A DNA stretch of 64,000 nucleotides from Methylomonas sp. ZR1 (lineage in GTDB: Bacteria; Pseudomonadota; Gammaproteobacteria; Methylococcales; Methylomonadaceae), in the NCBI RefSeq assembly GCF_013141865.1, contig NZ_RCST01000001.1, forward strand, positions 2,914,001-2,978,000. Reading direction: 5' to 3'. Of this stretch, positions 49,792-59,091 are shown piece by piece. The notes beneath the pieces are model-generated. The model was given only the letters and a program-made list of their open reading frames with translations, ran no database searches and was not told the DNA's origin. Made by a program: the position numbers and the translations under genes. Numbering within the stretch: position 1 is the first letter of the stretch; each line of letters opens with the position of its first letter.

Positions 49792-51190
49792 CCTCTTCCT
49801 CCCCATCGGTTTCGATGTCTTCGCCGACGCCCAGAGCCGCCAGGTCTTCCTCGGCCACCACGTCGTCCGGGCCGGGCAGCCAGTCGCGCACGTCGATTTG
49901 GCCCGTAACGACGTCGGCAATCAGGCGGTCGCGGTATTCGCGGATCAGTTTGATTTCTTCTTCGGCACGTTGGATGGCTTCTTCGAGCGGCTTACACTCG
50001 TCGGCGATCCACTTGCAGATGGTCTTTTGCTCTTCGACGGGGGGCAACGCAATGACAGCATTCTTCACATCGTGCTTGCCAAGTGCGAATCGCGTAACGC
50101 CGGTGGCCAGAACATGGAACTGCTGCGCGATACGCGCCGAACCAATGGCGCGAAACAGGAACTCGCCCATCACACGCTCGGGTTCCGGTCGTAGCAGCCC
50201 GAGGTGGTAGGCACAGAGCACGCCGGGCATATCTTCAGGTACCCACGCGGGTACGCCGATGTCATCTGGCGATTCGGAGTCCTTGGTGATGATGACGTCG
50301 CCCGCTTTCAGCGTGAGGCGGGCGATTTCCGCCACAGTCGCTGTGGCTCGCATCAAATCCATATCCCCAGTGATACGGTCGTTCTTGTAGACGTCTGTGT
50401 AGTTGCACAGGCGAACTGGCGTCTCGCCGTCGTGCGAATACTTGTCCACGCCACTGAAACGCACATCAGCGATGTGCTTGAGCAGTGCGATGTCCCAATG
50501 CCCCGGCACATCCCCCAGCCACTCGATACCTGAAGGTTTCAACGCGACCGACGCATCAAGCCCGCGCGTCACGGCGTGATCGATGATGCGTAGCTTCTGC
50601 TCGGTAAGCAGCCTGATGAGCTCGCGCTTGGCCTTGATGAAGCGGGCGATATGGGCATCTTGCACTCGCAGAAAGGCGACGATTTGATCTTGCTCGGCTC
50701 GCGGCGGCAACAGCGACGGCATTTGCTTGAATTCGTCCCAATACAGCCGGTTGCGATCCGAGACAATGCCGCGCGAAAACTTGTTCACTTCGCGCATGTA
50801 TGCAGCGGTGCGGAACAGGTAGCTGTAATAGGCGCTGTTGGCTTCCGGAAACGGGCTGGCCACCACATAAGCCGGGCTGACCAAGCCATCGACCGGCGCC
50901 GCGCCGAGCGCGCCTTGCCACATTCGCATCATGTTATAGGCAATGTCGCCCTTGGCCGCGCGTTTGTACTTTTCCTTTTGACTCATCACTTGCTTGCGCT
51001 TCAAGTTCTCCATGTCGCGCACCCGCACACCGGTACGCAACGACACTTCCAAAATCGGCAAGTCCGGAAAGCCAGTTTGCACCCGATGGGCAAACAGTCG
51101 ACCATTGCGAAGCACCTGCCAACCTTCCGGAATTTCAGGCACCCAAGGCAAGCCGGAGTCTCGGTAAGACGGATAACGAACCGAATCCAT
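49778..51190 (-). CDS. hsdS: Type I restriction enzyme specificity subunit (HsdS)
   Basis: A 470-residue specificity subunit with two target-recognition domains. Each starts with the SG-pattern segment: DSGLPWVPEIPEGWQVLRNG (residue 11) and SGIEWLGDVPGHWDIALLKH (about 228). A central conserved coiled coil (LPPRAEQDQIVAFLRVQDAH) and a C-terminal one (PPVEEQKTICKWIADECKPL) set the distance between the half-sites. The ATG at 51190 has GGGAG seven bases upstream. It lies between hsdM and the DUF1016 gene. The target sequence cannot be predicted here. Confidence 0.93.
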   Translation of the reverse strand: MDSVRYPSYRDSGLPWVPEIPEGWQVLRNGRLFAHRVQTGFPDLPILEVSLRTGVRVRDMENLKRKQVMSQKEKYKRAAKGDIAYNMMRMWQGALGAAPVDGLVSPAYVVASPFPEANSAYYSYLFRTAAYMREVNKFSRGIVSDRNRLYWDEFKQMPSLLPPRAEQDQIVAFLRVQDAHIARFIKAKRELIRLLTEQKLRIIDHAVTRGLDASVALKPSGIEWLGDVPGHWDIALLKHIADVRFSGVDKYSHDGETPVRLCNYTDVYKNDRITGDMDLMRATATVAEIARLTLKAGDVIITKDSESPDDIGVPAWVPEDMPGVLCAYHLGLLRPEPERVMGEFLFRAIGSARIAQQFHVLATGVTRFALGKHDVKNAVIALPPVEEQKTICKWIADECKPLEEAIQRAEEEIKLIREYRDRLIADVVTGQIDVRDWLPGPDDVVAEEDLAALGVGEDIETDGEEEDGEE

Positions 51191-51257
51191 CACGCAACTC
51201 CCGCAGCTTTGCAAGGGCTATAAGTCAATTGTCTACTCAGTGCGTAGACAAAGCTGT

Positions 51258-53630
51258 TCATACCGCCCCCACAATCTTATGCAGCAAGCCTTCGGTTTGC
51301 TGTTCCAAGGCCAGAATATCGGCGCGGATTTGCTCCAGCGTTCGCAGCGGCGCGGGCCGGTAGAAATAACGGGCAAACGAGATTTCATAGCCGATTTTGG
51401 TGGCGTCCATCGCAATCCAGGCGTCGGGCGCATGCGGCAGCACTTCGCGTTTGAAAAAGGCTTCAATGCCGCCGGGCTCGGTCAGCGGCACTTGTTCGGT
51501 ATCGCGCAAATCGCTGTCGGCTTCGTATTCCAGCATGTAGCGGTCTTTGCCGTCTTCTTCCAGATACGCGCCGTCGTAACCTGGTTGGAAGTATTCGCTG
51601 GCTTTGAGTTTGGTGCGTTTGGCGATCACCGGTGGCGCGGTTTCGTCTCGCCAGCTCACGGCTTTGTAGATGATTTTCTTGTCAGAAGCGCTGGGTTTCT
51701 TGTCGAGCTGTTTCATGGCCGCATCGAAACGAGCGCGGAACCGGTTGTGATCGTCAAATATGTCTTCGCCGAGTTCCTGTTGCGCCAAACGGGTCAGTTC
51801 GACCAGGGCTTTGTCGCGCAGCCAAGTGGCTGGGTCGAGTAGTTTTTTCCGGCGTTTTTCCGGCACAGATTTCTTGGCGGGTTTGCTGTCTTCTTCATCG
51901 CCGTCCTCCGCATCTTCGTCGCTATCGTCGCCTTTCAGCCAGGCCTCAATCTCAGGCCGTAGTTTGGCGAACTGGTCATAAATCGCATCACCCCAGCGGC
52001 TATACATTTCGCTACGCAAAGTTTCATCGCCGGAGGCAAAGCGCAGGGTTTCGATGGCACTGCGTTTGAGCTGGCTCTTCAGACGTAATGGCCGTTCGAC
52101 GGTGATTTTCCAGTAGCCGAAATCGGCGTTGTTAAACCATTTGGATTCCGAATTGGCTTTTGCCGCTTCTTCGTCAGTCGGCGGCAATTGCAGGTAATGT
52201 TCCAGAATGCGGGCGATGTCGATTTCGCCGAGCGCGCAGTTTTTCTTGCCCAGGTTACGGCGCAAGGGCTGGAACCATTGGCTGGCGTCGATCAGTTGCA
52301 CTTTACCCTTGCGGTGTTCGGCCTTACGGTTGGTCAGCACCCAAATGTAGGTGGCGATGCCGGTGTTGTAAAAAATATTCAGCGGCAAGGCGATGATGGC
52401 TTCCAGCCAGTCGTTTTCGATAGCCCAACGGCGGATATTGCTTTCGCCCTGGCAGGCGTCGCCGGTGAACAATGCCGAACCGTTATGCACCAAGGCAATA
52501 CGGCTACCCAGCGGGGTGTTGTGCTTCATCTTTTGCAGCTTGTTGACCAGGAACATCAACTGGCCGTCACTGGAGCGGGTAATCAGTTTGTATTCCGGGT
52601 CGCCGTCGTGGGTAACCATAAAGCGCGGGTCGCTGAAGCCGGCTTTGCCGCCCATCCTTTCCAGGTCGGTTTTCCAGCTTTTGCCATACGGCGGATTGGA
52701 TAGCATAAAATCGAATTCGCGCGCCGGAAACTGGTCGGCCGACAAGGTGGATTTATCCGCGCCGCCAACAATGTTCTCGGCTTCTTCGCCTTCGCCCTTG
52801 AGCAGCAAATCGGCTTTGCAGATGGCGTAGGTTTCCGGGTTGATCTCCTGGCCGAACAAATGAATCGAGACTTCCTTGCCGTGGCCAGTAGCCAGTTCCA
52901 ACAGCGTTTCTTCGGCCACGGTCAGCATGCCGCCGGTTCCGCAAGCGCCATCGTACAAGGTATAGGTGCCGGATTCGATCCGGTCGGCGATCGGCACGAA
53001 CAGCAACTTGGCCATCAGTTTGACGACGTCGCGCGGCGTCCAGTGTTCGCCAGCTTCTTCGTTGTTGTCTTCGTTAAAGCGGCGGATCAATTCCTCGAAG
53101 GCGGTGCCCATGCCGTGGTTGTCCAATCCCGGCAGTTTGATGCGGCCGTCGCTATCCAGCACCGGTTGCGGCGACAGATTGACATCCGGATTGAGAAAAT
53201 CTTCGATCAAGTAGCCGAGAACATTGGCATCGACCAAGGTCTGAATCTGGTCGCGGAATTTGAATTTGGCCAGAATTTCCTGGACGTTATGCGAGAAGCC
53301 GTCGAGATAATCGATGAAGTTATCGCGCAATCTTTGGCCTTGGCTACTGGTTGCCAGGCGCGACAGGGTAAATTCCGAGGTGTTGTAAAACGCCTGGCCG
53401 GCGGCCATGCGTAGCGCGCCTTCCTGGTCAACAACGCTATGTTGATCGAGGAATTTTTTGCGTTCCAATACGGCATCTTTGCTGGATTCCAGCACCGCAT
53501 CGAGGCGGCGCAGCACGGTGAACGGCAGAATTACATCGCGGTATTTGCCCCGTACATACACATCGCGCAGACGGTCATCGGCGATGTTCCAGATGAAGTC
53601 TGCAATCCATTTGAGTTGGCTTTGGTCCAT
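51258..53630 (-). CDS. hsdM: Type I restriction enzyme methylase subunit (HsdM)
   Basis: A 790-residue N6-adenine methyltransferase. The N-terminal helical HsdM_N domain is followed by motif I LYDGACGTGGMLTVAEE (about residue 228) for S-adenosylmethionine binding and motif IV LSNPPYGKSW (about 312) for catalysis. The chain is longer than the usual 500-530 residues because of a C-terminal domain with an acidic linker (KGDDSDEDAEDGDEEDSK). It is the first gene of the hsd set (M, S, DUF1016, R). Confidence 0.95.
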   Translation of the reverse strand: MDQSQLKWIADFIWNIADDRLRDVYVRGKYRDVILPFTVLRRLDAVLESSKDAVLERKKFLDQHSVVDQEGALRMAAGQAFYNTSEFTLSRLATSSQGQRLRDNFIDYLDGFSHNVQEILAKFKFRDQIQTLVDANVLGYLIEDFLNPDVNLSPQPVLDSDGRIKLPGLDNHGMGTAFEELIRRFNEDNNEEAGEHWTPRDVVKLMAKLLFVPIADRIESGTYTLYDGACGTGGMLTVAEETLLELATGHGKEVSIHLFGQEINPETYAICKADLLLKGEGEEAENIVGGADKSTLSADQFPAREFDFMLSNPPYGKSWKTDLERMGGKAGFSDPRFMVTHDGDPEYKLITRSSDGQLMFLVNKLQKMKHNTPLGSRIALVHNGSALFTGDACQGESNIRRWAIENDWLEAIIALPLNIFYNTGIATYIWVLTNRKAEHRKGKVQLIDASQWFQPLRRNLGKKNCALGEIDIARILEHYLQLPPTDEEAAKANSESKWFNNADFGYWKITVERPLRLKSQLKRSAIETLRFASGDETLRSEMYSRWGDAIYDQFAKLRPEIEAWLKGDDSDEDAEDGDEEDSKPAKKSVPEKRRKKLLDPATWLRDKALVELTRLAQQELGEDIFDDHNRFRARFDAAMKQLDKKPSASDKKIIYKAVSWRDETAPPVIAKRTKLKASEYFQPGYDGAYLEEDGKDRYMLEYEADSDLRDTEQVPLTEPGGIEAFFKREVLPHAPDAWIAMDATKIGYEISFARYFYRPAPLRTLEQIRADILALEQQTEGLLHKIVGAV

Positions 53631-53655
53631 GGTTTCCTATCGCCGGTTGTCCGGC

Positions 53656-55110
53656 TTAATCGTTAAATTCAGGTTGATTCAATTCCGATGCGCCCATCCA
53701 GTAGCATAGCAACGGTGCGGGTAGACGCATGATCTGGCTGGCAGTATCGCCGGTTTGTGGCAGACCGGTCATCAAGCCGAAGTCGTCGAGTGACTTGGTG
53801 ACAACGTAGCCGCGGGCGATTTTCTTTTGCTCGCACAGTTCGATCAAACCTTTCAATTCCCGCGCGCCGGTATGCTGGGCACGGTATTTCACTTCGAAGG
53901 GTATCAGTTGCCCGCCAATTTCTGCGACCAAATCGACCTCGCGGTCTTGTTTACCGTGCCAGTAGGTAAAACGCACATTCTGGGAATAATAGCGCGCGAA
54001 CAGATGTTTAAACACTGCCGTTTCGGTGGCCACGCCCAAGGCGGCGGGATCGTCGATGATGCTTTTGCCCTTAAGCAATACGGCGGGCGCGATGGCGGCA
54101 TCGGCCAGATAAATTTTGAAGCGGCCCTTGAGTACGTCTTTACCGTAACCGAACGGCGGCAGCCGATAGATCAAGTGGCAGGCTTCCAGGAGCTCGATGA
54201 AATGCTGGGCAGTGGGACGTTTGACTTCCAGGTTGCTGGACAAGTCGGTGATATTCAACAACCCGCCGTCATGCATGCACAAATACAGAAAGGTATGCTC
54301 AAGGTCCAGGATGCGACGCACGCCAAACAGTGCGGTCATATCGCGCTTTAATGCCTTGTCGATGATGTCTTCACGCAACAGGCGCTGGGCCTGAGTGATA
54401 CTATCCACCTGAGCAGTTTGCGGAAAGCCACCGCGAATCAGATATTCATGAAAATGGCCGACGTAAGGCGCGGCGATTTCCTGCGCGCGGTAAAACTGCG
54501 GTGGTGTCCAGTCGAACAGCTCGGTCAGGCTTTTTAAGGGCGGCAACGCCGGCAGTTGCACTTGTTTGATTTGCAGATATTCGTAAAACGACAGCGTGGT
54601 CAGCCGAATGGTATGCCAACGTCCAACACCAGATTCCTGGTCGGCTTCCACCAAAGGCATGGCCGAACCGGTAAAAACGATGCGGCGCTGCTTGTTGAAA
54701 TCGATCTGATGTTTAACCCAAGTTCCCCAATCACGAATAAACTGGGCTTCGTCGAGAAATAGGTATTCAGGCCCATCGACGCGCGGCTCACGCTCGCGCC
54801 AGGCTTCCAACACAGCTTCGATGCCTGCCAACTTGAGCACCGGATGGTCAAAAGTGGCGTAAAGAATGTTGGCTGCTGGGACGGTCTGCTTTAATAGCGC
54901 GTCGATTTGTTGTTGCAACAGTGTGGTCTTGCCGACCTGGCGTGCGCCGGACAGCAAAATGGCGCGATGGGCAGGCGGATGATTGATCCAGTGGCTTAAC
55001 TCACGCGAAGCAGCACGCTGCCAATCCGGCAAATCGGCAATGGGTTCGCCACGCCACCAGGGATTGAATTGGGCCAATACGGCGATTAGTTCTTCTTTTG
55101 AGACTCTCAT
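53656..55110 (-). CDS. AAA ATPase with DUF4143 domain
   Basis: A 484-residue protein: N-terminal AAA_14 domain with Walker A LSGARQVGKTTLLQQQ (residues 53-68) and Walker B EYLFLDEAQF (115-124), then a winged helix and DUF4143 nuclease-like domain (KQDREVDLVAEIGGQLIPFE, VKYRAQHTGARELKG). The last segment has D..E-V-K, the pattern of a PD-(D/E)XK site. Such ATPases are scattered among mobile elements and defence loci without a fixed task. It lies 25 bases upstream of hsdM on the same strand, so it is read together with the restriction genes. Confidence 0.9.
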   Translation of the reverse strand: MRVSKEELIAVLAQFNPWWRGEPIADLPDWQRAASRELSHWINHPPAHRAILLSGARQVGKTTLLQQQIDALLKQTVPAANILYATFDHPVLKLAGIEAVLEAWREREPRVDGPEYLFLDEAQFIRDWGTWVKHQIDFNKQRRIVFTGSAMPLVEADQESGVGRWHTIRLTTLSFYEYLQIKQVQLPALPPLKSLTELFDWTPPQFYRAQEIAAPYVGHFHEYLIRGGFPQTAQVDSITQAQRLLREDIIDKALKRDMTALFGVRRILDLEHTFLYLCMHDGGLLNITDLSSNLEVKRPTAQHFIELLEACHLIYRLPPFGYGKDVLKGRFKIYLADAAIAPAVLLKGKSIIDDPAALGVATETAVFKHLFARYYSQNVRFTYWHGKQDREVDLVAEIGGQLIPFEVKYRAQHTGARELKGLIELCEQKKIARGYVVTKSLDDFGLMTGLPQTGDTASQIMRLPAPLLCYWMGASELNQPEFND

Positions 55111-55224
55111 GAGTCAATCTTAGCATTAGACTGATTTTATTGTCATGTATAGATAGCAATAAAATACTATTTAAGGCTTATTGGCAAAAATTCATCCACT
55201 TTTACATATTTTTTGTAATTGGCA

Positions 55225-58200
55225 TCACTCTGCAAGCAAGATAGTGTTTAACAAATTGAGCTCATTGGATGCTGCTAAGTATCTATCATCAAAAATCAGC
55301 TCCAGTCTTGCCGGATCTTGCTCACCAATCACCGCAGCATAAGGGATATCCGCATAGCGTGGAATGACGGGCAATATTTCAGCGGTGGTGGGTATGCAGG
55401 CACCAAGCGAATCCCTCCAAGCGATTTCATCATCGCCAAGCGAAGGAAGTCTGCCACTGGCATCTTTTTTCCAGAATCTTGGGTAATCCAATGGCACAAC
55501 AACCCAGGTTGAAGGTGATTGAAGCGATTTGACCGTTGAAAATTCGCGTGTTGCCTCGTCTTTTTTGCGTACCAGTATTCGAAATAGTTCTTCAGCGGAA
55601 TGTCTCAATTTAAAAGGCAACGTTTCATCCTTATAAATATGGCTCAGTTCTCCAAATAACTTTTCGCTTTGATGACCGACATCAGTTGACCAACCTTCAA
55701 CGTTAAACCGCTCTTGTTTCTCAAGGATCTCCCAATGCTCCAGCCAAAAGGGGCCAATACAATAGAGATGATCAGGCAGTAAACAATCGGGATCGTCATT
55801 CGGTGAAATCAATAAAGGTGCATTATCAGCACTCGCGCGCCTGGAAAATGTCTGAATATCCTCGAGTCGAACAACGCTTTTAAAGTCTTTAGATCGCGCT
55901 GTCGCGTCCAATGAAAACTTCGAAAACAAGTGTTGCGTATTTTTTTGGGCATTGGAGACCAAACCACGCCGATTCACATCCGCCGAGAAGTCCCTCAAAA
56001 ATACTTCTGCTTCTCTCAAAAACGCTCTAACATGTGTACTCATCAATGACAGCATTTCTTCGCTACCAATGCCGCCCACCGGAACCATGGCAAGATTCTG
56101 TCTATCCAGGCCTGCATCTCCGACTATGCGGGTATAAATAGTCGATCGAAGCATGACCAGATAGGTCAAGAGATCGCTGACCTGCCTTAGCCATTGTCGA
56201 GGCTCCGGAACTTCATCCTGTGGCAGAAAATCTTGCAGGAGCATGACTAAGCGGCGATCCTTCCAGTCTCCGTCATCGCAAAGCACGCCATCATCCGACG
56301 TGTAGTATTTTCCACGGCCCCGATAAATCAACTGAGCCACTTCCATCAACGCCGCTTCAATGCCAAAGCGGGGAATCATAGCGATGATCCAATCGGTTTT
56401 CGGGAAAGAGACTCCACGAGCCCCACTCGAGGTCATCAAAAATACCTTTACGGTATCCCGCTTATCATCTGCAATCAGAGCCTTGCGTTTGGCGGCGGTG
56501 ACACTCGAATCCAAAATGGCCACCTGCGATGCGTACAATAATGGCTCGCCATCCTCACTGGTGACTAACAGTGTTTGGACCAAACGTAGAAAGGCCTTGT
56601 CCTGCGCGAAAAAAATAACCTGGTCTGCTCCTGAATCCAGCGCCCGCCTAATTTCCTGGATGACATTACCAATAATCGCTTCACCTTGTTGCTCAGCAAT
56701 GGCTTGCCGCACGGTTTGTATTCTTCCGTCGGATAATTCACCTGGCTTGATCAAATCCAGCCTAACCCGATAATCGATGGCCAACTTGGTTGCCGGGTAG
56801 CTGTTCGTCATGATGTGCAGAACTGGCACGCGTTTTCCACCAATCCTGACCGGCATGGCGGACAATCGAAATGGTCTTTTCCCTGCACTTTTGGAAACCA
56901 GGACCTTATCTGGGGTGCGTTTGCCACTGTTGAGATAACGATCAAGAACTATCTCGTTACCCAAAGAGGCATCGGATACAATCAAAATCACTCGAAACAA
57001 CGGTTCTTTATCGAAAGGTCGAATAAATTGCTGATCCAGCCATCGGGCCACAGTATGAATAAATGGAGCACCGGCACCATCACCGGTTAATTCATCGACC
57101 ATGACCACAATGGTTTGGATACGCTGCGCAAACTCCCGTCGCTCCAGCTTTCCAGCCTGTTTGTTAGTCGGATTTTTAAATAGATAATCCAGGGCGGACA
57201 AAGTACTCTTATCACCGCCCAATTCTCGATAACCCTGGATAGCCGCAGTCAGCACAACGCGATTGATATCGGTGTTTTCAGCCAGAAGATTTCGTGTCGC
57301 AAGAGACAACACCTTTAAAACACCCGGTCGCTTGTCATCTTCCATTCTGTCCTGCCGTTCGGTTTCAGCTCGTTTCCGATTACTGGAACCAATATGGGTC
57401 AATTCCAACTCTTCTTTTGTGGAAGGTGAAAGAATCAGCGTACTGTTGTCTGGGTGTTTAAGGTTTTCAACCCCGTCGGCCACCACAGCACTATCGACCA
57501 TTCGCTTGGGTACCGTGCCGTCCAGCACTTGTTTTTCATACCATGCCTTGGCAGCACCGATGAGTTTCGAGTTAGTGGTAACCGTCAGAATGCCGCTGGG
57601 TTGATTGTTGGTTCTATCCCTTGCCAGATTTTCGGTGACATCGTCATTGATAATGACCCTGGGACTGACATAGAGAAACAAAAAACCTTCGCTGGATTCC
57701 TTAAGGAAACTGACAACGGCCGTGGTTTTACCGATACCCGGATTGCCTTCAAGACCCAACAGGGTCATTTGGCCCGGTGCAGACGATCGCATGCCGGCAA
57801 CGACGGCTGCTGAGTGTAAATCGCGTAATGGCACAGATTGGCCGTATTTGACTCGCTCTGCAAGGGTTTCCGAAATCGCCGTTTGAGGATTGGCTTTGAA
57901 GAAATCGGCTATGATCGAATCTGAATCTACCCAAGACAAGGCTTCTTGCCATGGCATAGTAGCCATCGGATTTAGAAATCCCTCTACGTCTTCAGAAAAA
58001 TTAAAGGCCTGGCTTTTACCGGGTTCTGGCCGCGCGCACATGTCGACAAACTGCTTGCTGATCGCATTGGGTAAAGCCTTACGAATCTTGTCAAACGCAT
58101 AGCGGATATGATCGTTCAACGCTTCTTCATCGCAATCCGGTACTTTTTCGGCGTCGCGATAGGCCCGCCCCAGACTTTCTAGCAGGGAAACTCTGGGATC

Positions 58201-59091
58201 GACTTCAGGCCTGGAAAAGAATCTGGCAGCCAAACTTTCAAAGCCATTTTGGGTGATGGAAAGTGCGCGAGTATTGCAAGGCTTGTCATCAAGTCCTTGG
58301 CTCTTCAGCCATCGCATAGAGGTGTGGATGTAGGAAGCGGCCTGACATAATTTGTAGAGAGGCTTATCGCGACCGGTAAATGCCGGCAAATGATTTTTTA
58401 TGTCGGGAGACAGAAGAAATTCTTCCCCGGAAACTTCAGCGCATACTCTGGAAAATACGCTACGAGTATCCATGAACCATGCAAAACGCCGAAGTTCTTC
58501 CAAGTGGGCATCGGGTTTGCTGTAGTCAGCCGTTTCTGGCAAACCGTTTAGCGAAAACTCCAGGCACAGAAATTCGCGGTCCAAGGAATCGTAACGTGGC
58601 TCCAACCATAGCAAGAAATCGGCTCTGGCTGGAAAGCCTTTATTCGCCAAAGCAGATTCAATCCGCTCTTGTCCAAAGGCAGCGGCCCATGCCAGTAAAG
58701 CTTCTTCTCTTTCGGCATCGAAGTCGCCCTGTAGCCGAGGTAGTTGTAACGGACACCACAACGCTTTGATGCGGTAATCCTCAGCATCAGGCTTTAATTT
58801 TCGCAAATATTCGCGCATGGCGGTTTGCCCCAGCCCCATTCCCAACTCGAAAAGATGCCGCGCGGTTTCACGGGTTCTGGCTTTCAGGTTTTGATCGACT
58901 TCTCGAAGTTCATTGGCCAACGCAACATACACGTCAGCTGCACCCAATGTCTTCCAGGGTGTCAAATCAAAACTATCCAGTTCCTGAACGGCACTCGCCA
59001 TTAAAGCTGTCAGCACACCTCTTTTGACGGCAATCTCGAATGTCTGGCCCCACAGAGAATGTCGCTGGATAGGATCAAGCAAGGCCATCAT
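55225..59091 (-). CDS. Very large helicase-type NTPase, family not recognised
   Basis: A 1288-residue protein. Residues 1-440 are helical and not recognised, with a segment FLLWLEPRYDSLDREFLCLE (about 159-178) that recalls a nuclease core strand but lacks the Lys. Walker A is LEGNPGIGKTTAVVSF (447-462). An Asp-Glu Walker B lies in IVVMVDELTGDGAGAP (about 661). Helicase-like motifs follow: VFLMTSSGARGVSFPKTDWI (about 890, like motif V) and VAQLIYRGRGKYYT (about 920, like the arginine motif VI). The C-terminal 300 residues are unknown. The ATG overlaps the stop of the 1055-residue gene (TGATG), so the two are coupled. It fits an SF2- or DinG-like motor in a defence or element-maintenance module. 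Confidence 0.75.
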   Translation of the reverse strand: MMALLDPIQRHSLWGQTFEIAVKRGVLTALMASAVQELDSFDLTPWKTLGAADVYVALANELREVDQNLKARTRETARHLFELGMGLGQTAMREYLRKLKPDAEDYRIKALWCPLQLPRLQGDFDAEREEALLAWAAAFGQERIESALANKGFPARADFLLWLEPRYDSLDREFLCLEFSLNGLPETADYSKPDAHLEELRRFAWFMDTRSVFSRVCAEVSGEEFLLSPDIKNHLPAFTGRDKPLYKLCQAASYIHTSMRWLKSQGLDDKPCNTRALSITQNGFESLAARFFSRPEVDPRVSLLESLGRAYRDAEKVPDCDEEALNDHIRYAFDKIRKALPNAISKQFVDMCARPEPGKSQAFNFSEDVEGFLNPMATMPWQEALSWVDSDSIIADFFKANPQTAISETLAERVKYGQSVPLRDLHSAAVVAGMRSSAPGQMTLLGLEGNPGIGKTTAVVSFLKESSEGFLFLYVSPRVIINDDVTENLARDRTNNQPSGILTVTTNSKLIGAAKAWYEKQVLDGTVPKRMVDSAVVADGVENLKHPDNSTLILSPSTKEELELTHIGSSNRKRAETERQDRMEDDKRPGVLKVLSLATRNLLAENTDINRVVLTAAIQGYRELGGDKSTLSALDYLFKNPTNKQAGKLERREFAQRIQTIVVMVDELTGDGAGAPFIHTVARWLDQQFIRPFDKEPLFRVILIVSDASLGNEIVLDRYLNSGKRTPDKVLVSKSAGKRPFRLSAMPVRIGGKRVPVLHIMTNSYPATKLAIDYRVRLDLIKPGELSDGRIQTVRQAIAEQQGEAIIGNVIQEIRRALDSGADQVIFFAQDKAFLRLVQTLLVTSEDGEPLLYASQVAILDSSVTAAKRKALIADDKRDTVKVFLMTSSGARGVSFPKTDWIIAMIPRFGIEAALMEVAQLIYRGRGKYYTSDDGVLCDDGDWKDRRLVMLLQDFLPQDEVPEPRQWLRQVSDLLTYLVMLRSTIYTRIVGDAGLDRQNLAMVPVGGIGSEEMLSLMSTHVRAFLREAEVFLRDFSADVNRRGLVSNAQKNTQHLFSKFSLDATARSKDFKSVVRLEDIQTFSRRASADNAPLLISPNDDPDCLLPDHLYCIGPFWLEHWEILEKQERFNVEGWSTDVGHQSEKLFGELSHIYKDETLPFKLRHSAEELFRILVRKKDEATREFSTVKSLQSPSTWVVVPLDYPRFWKKDASGRLPSLGDDEIAWRDSLGACIPTTAEILPVIPRYADIPYAAVIGEQDPARLELIFDDRYLAASNELNLLNTILLAE

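Noticed and set aside
46000..54900. Many plus-strand frames across hsdR, hsdS, hsdM and the AAA gene
   Set aside because: All lie antisense to well-matched restriction genes and none has a recognisable domain.
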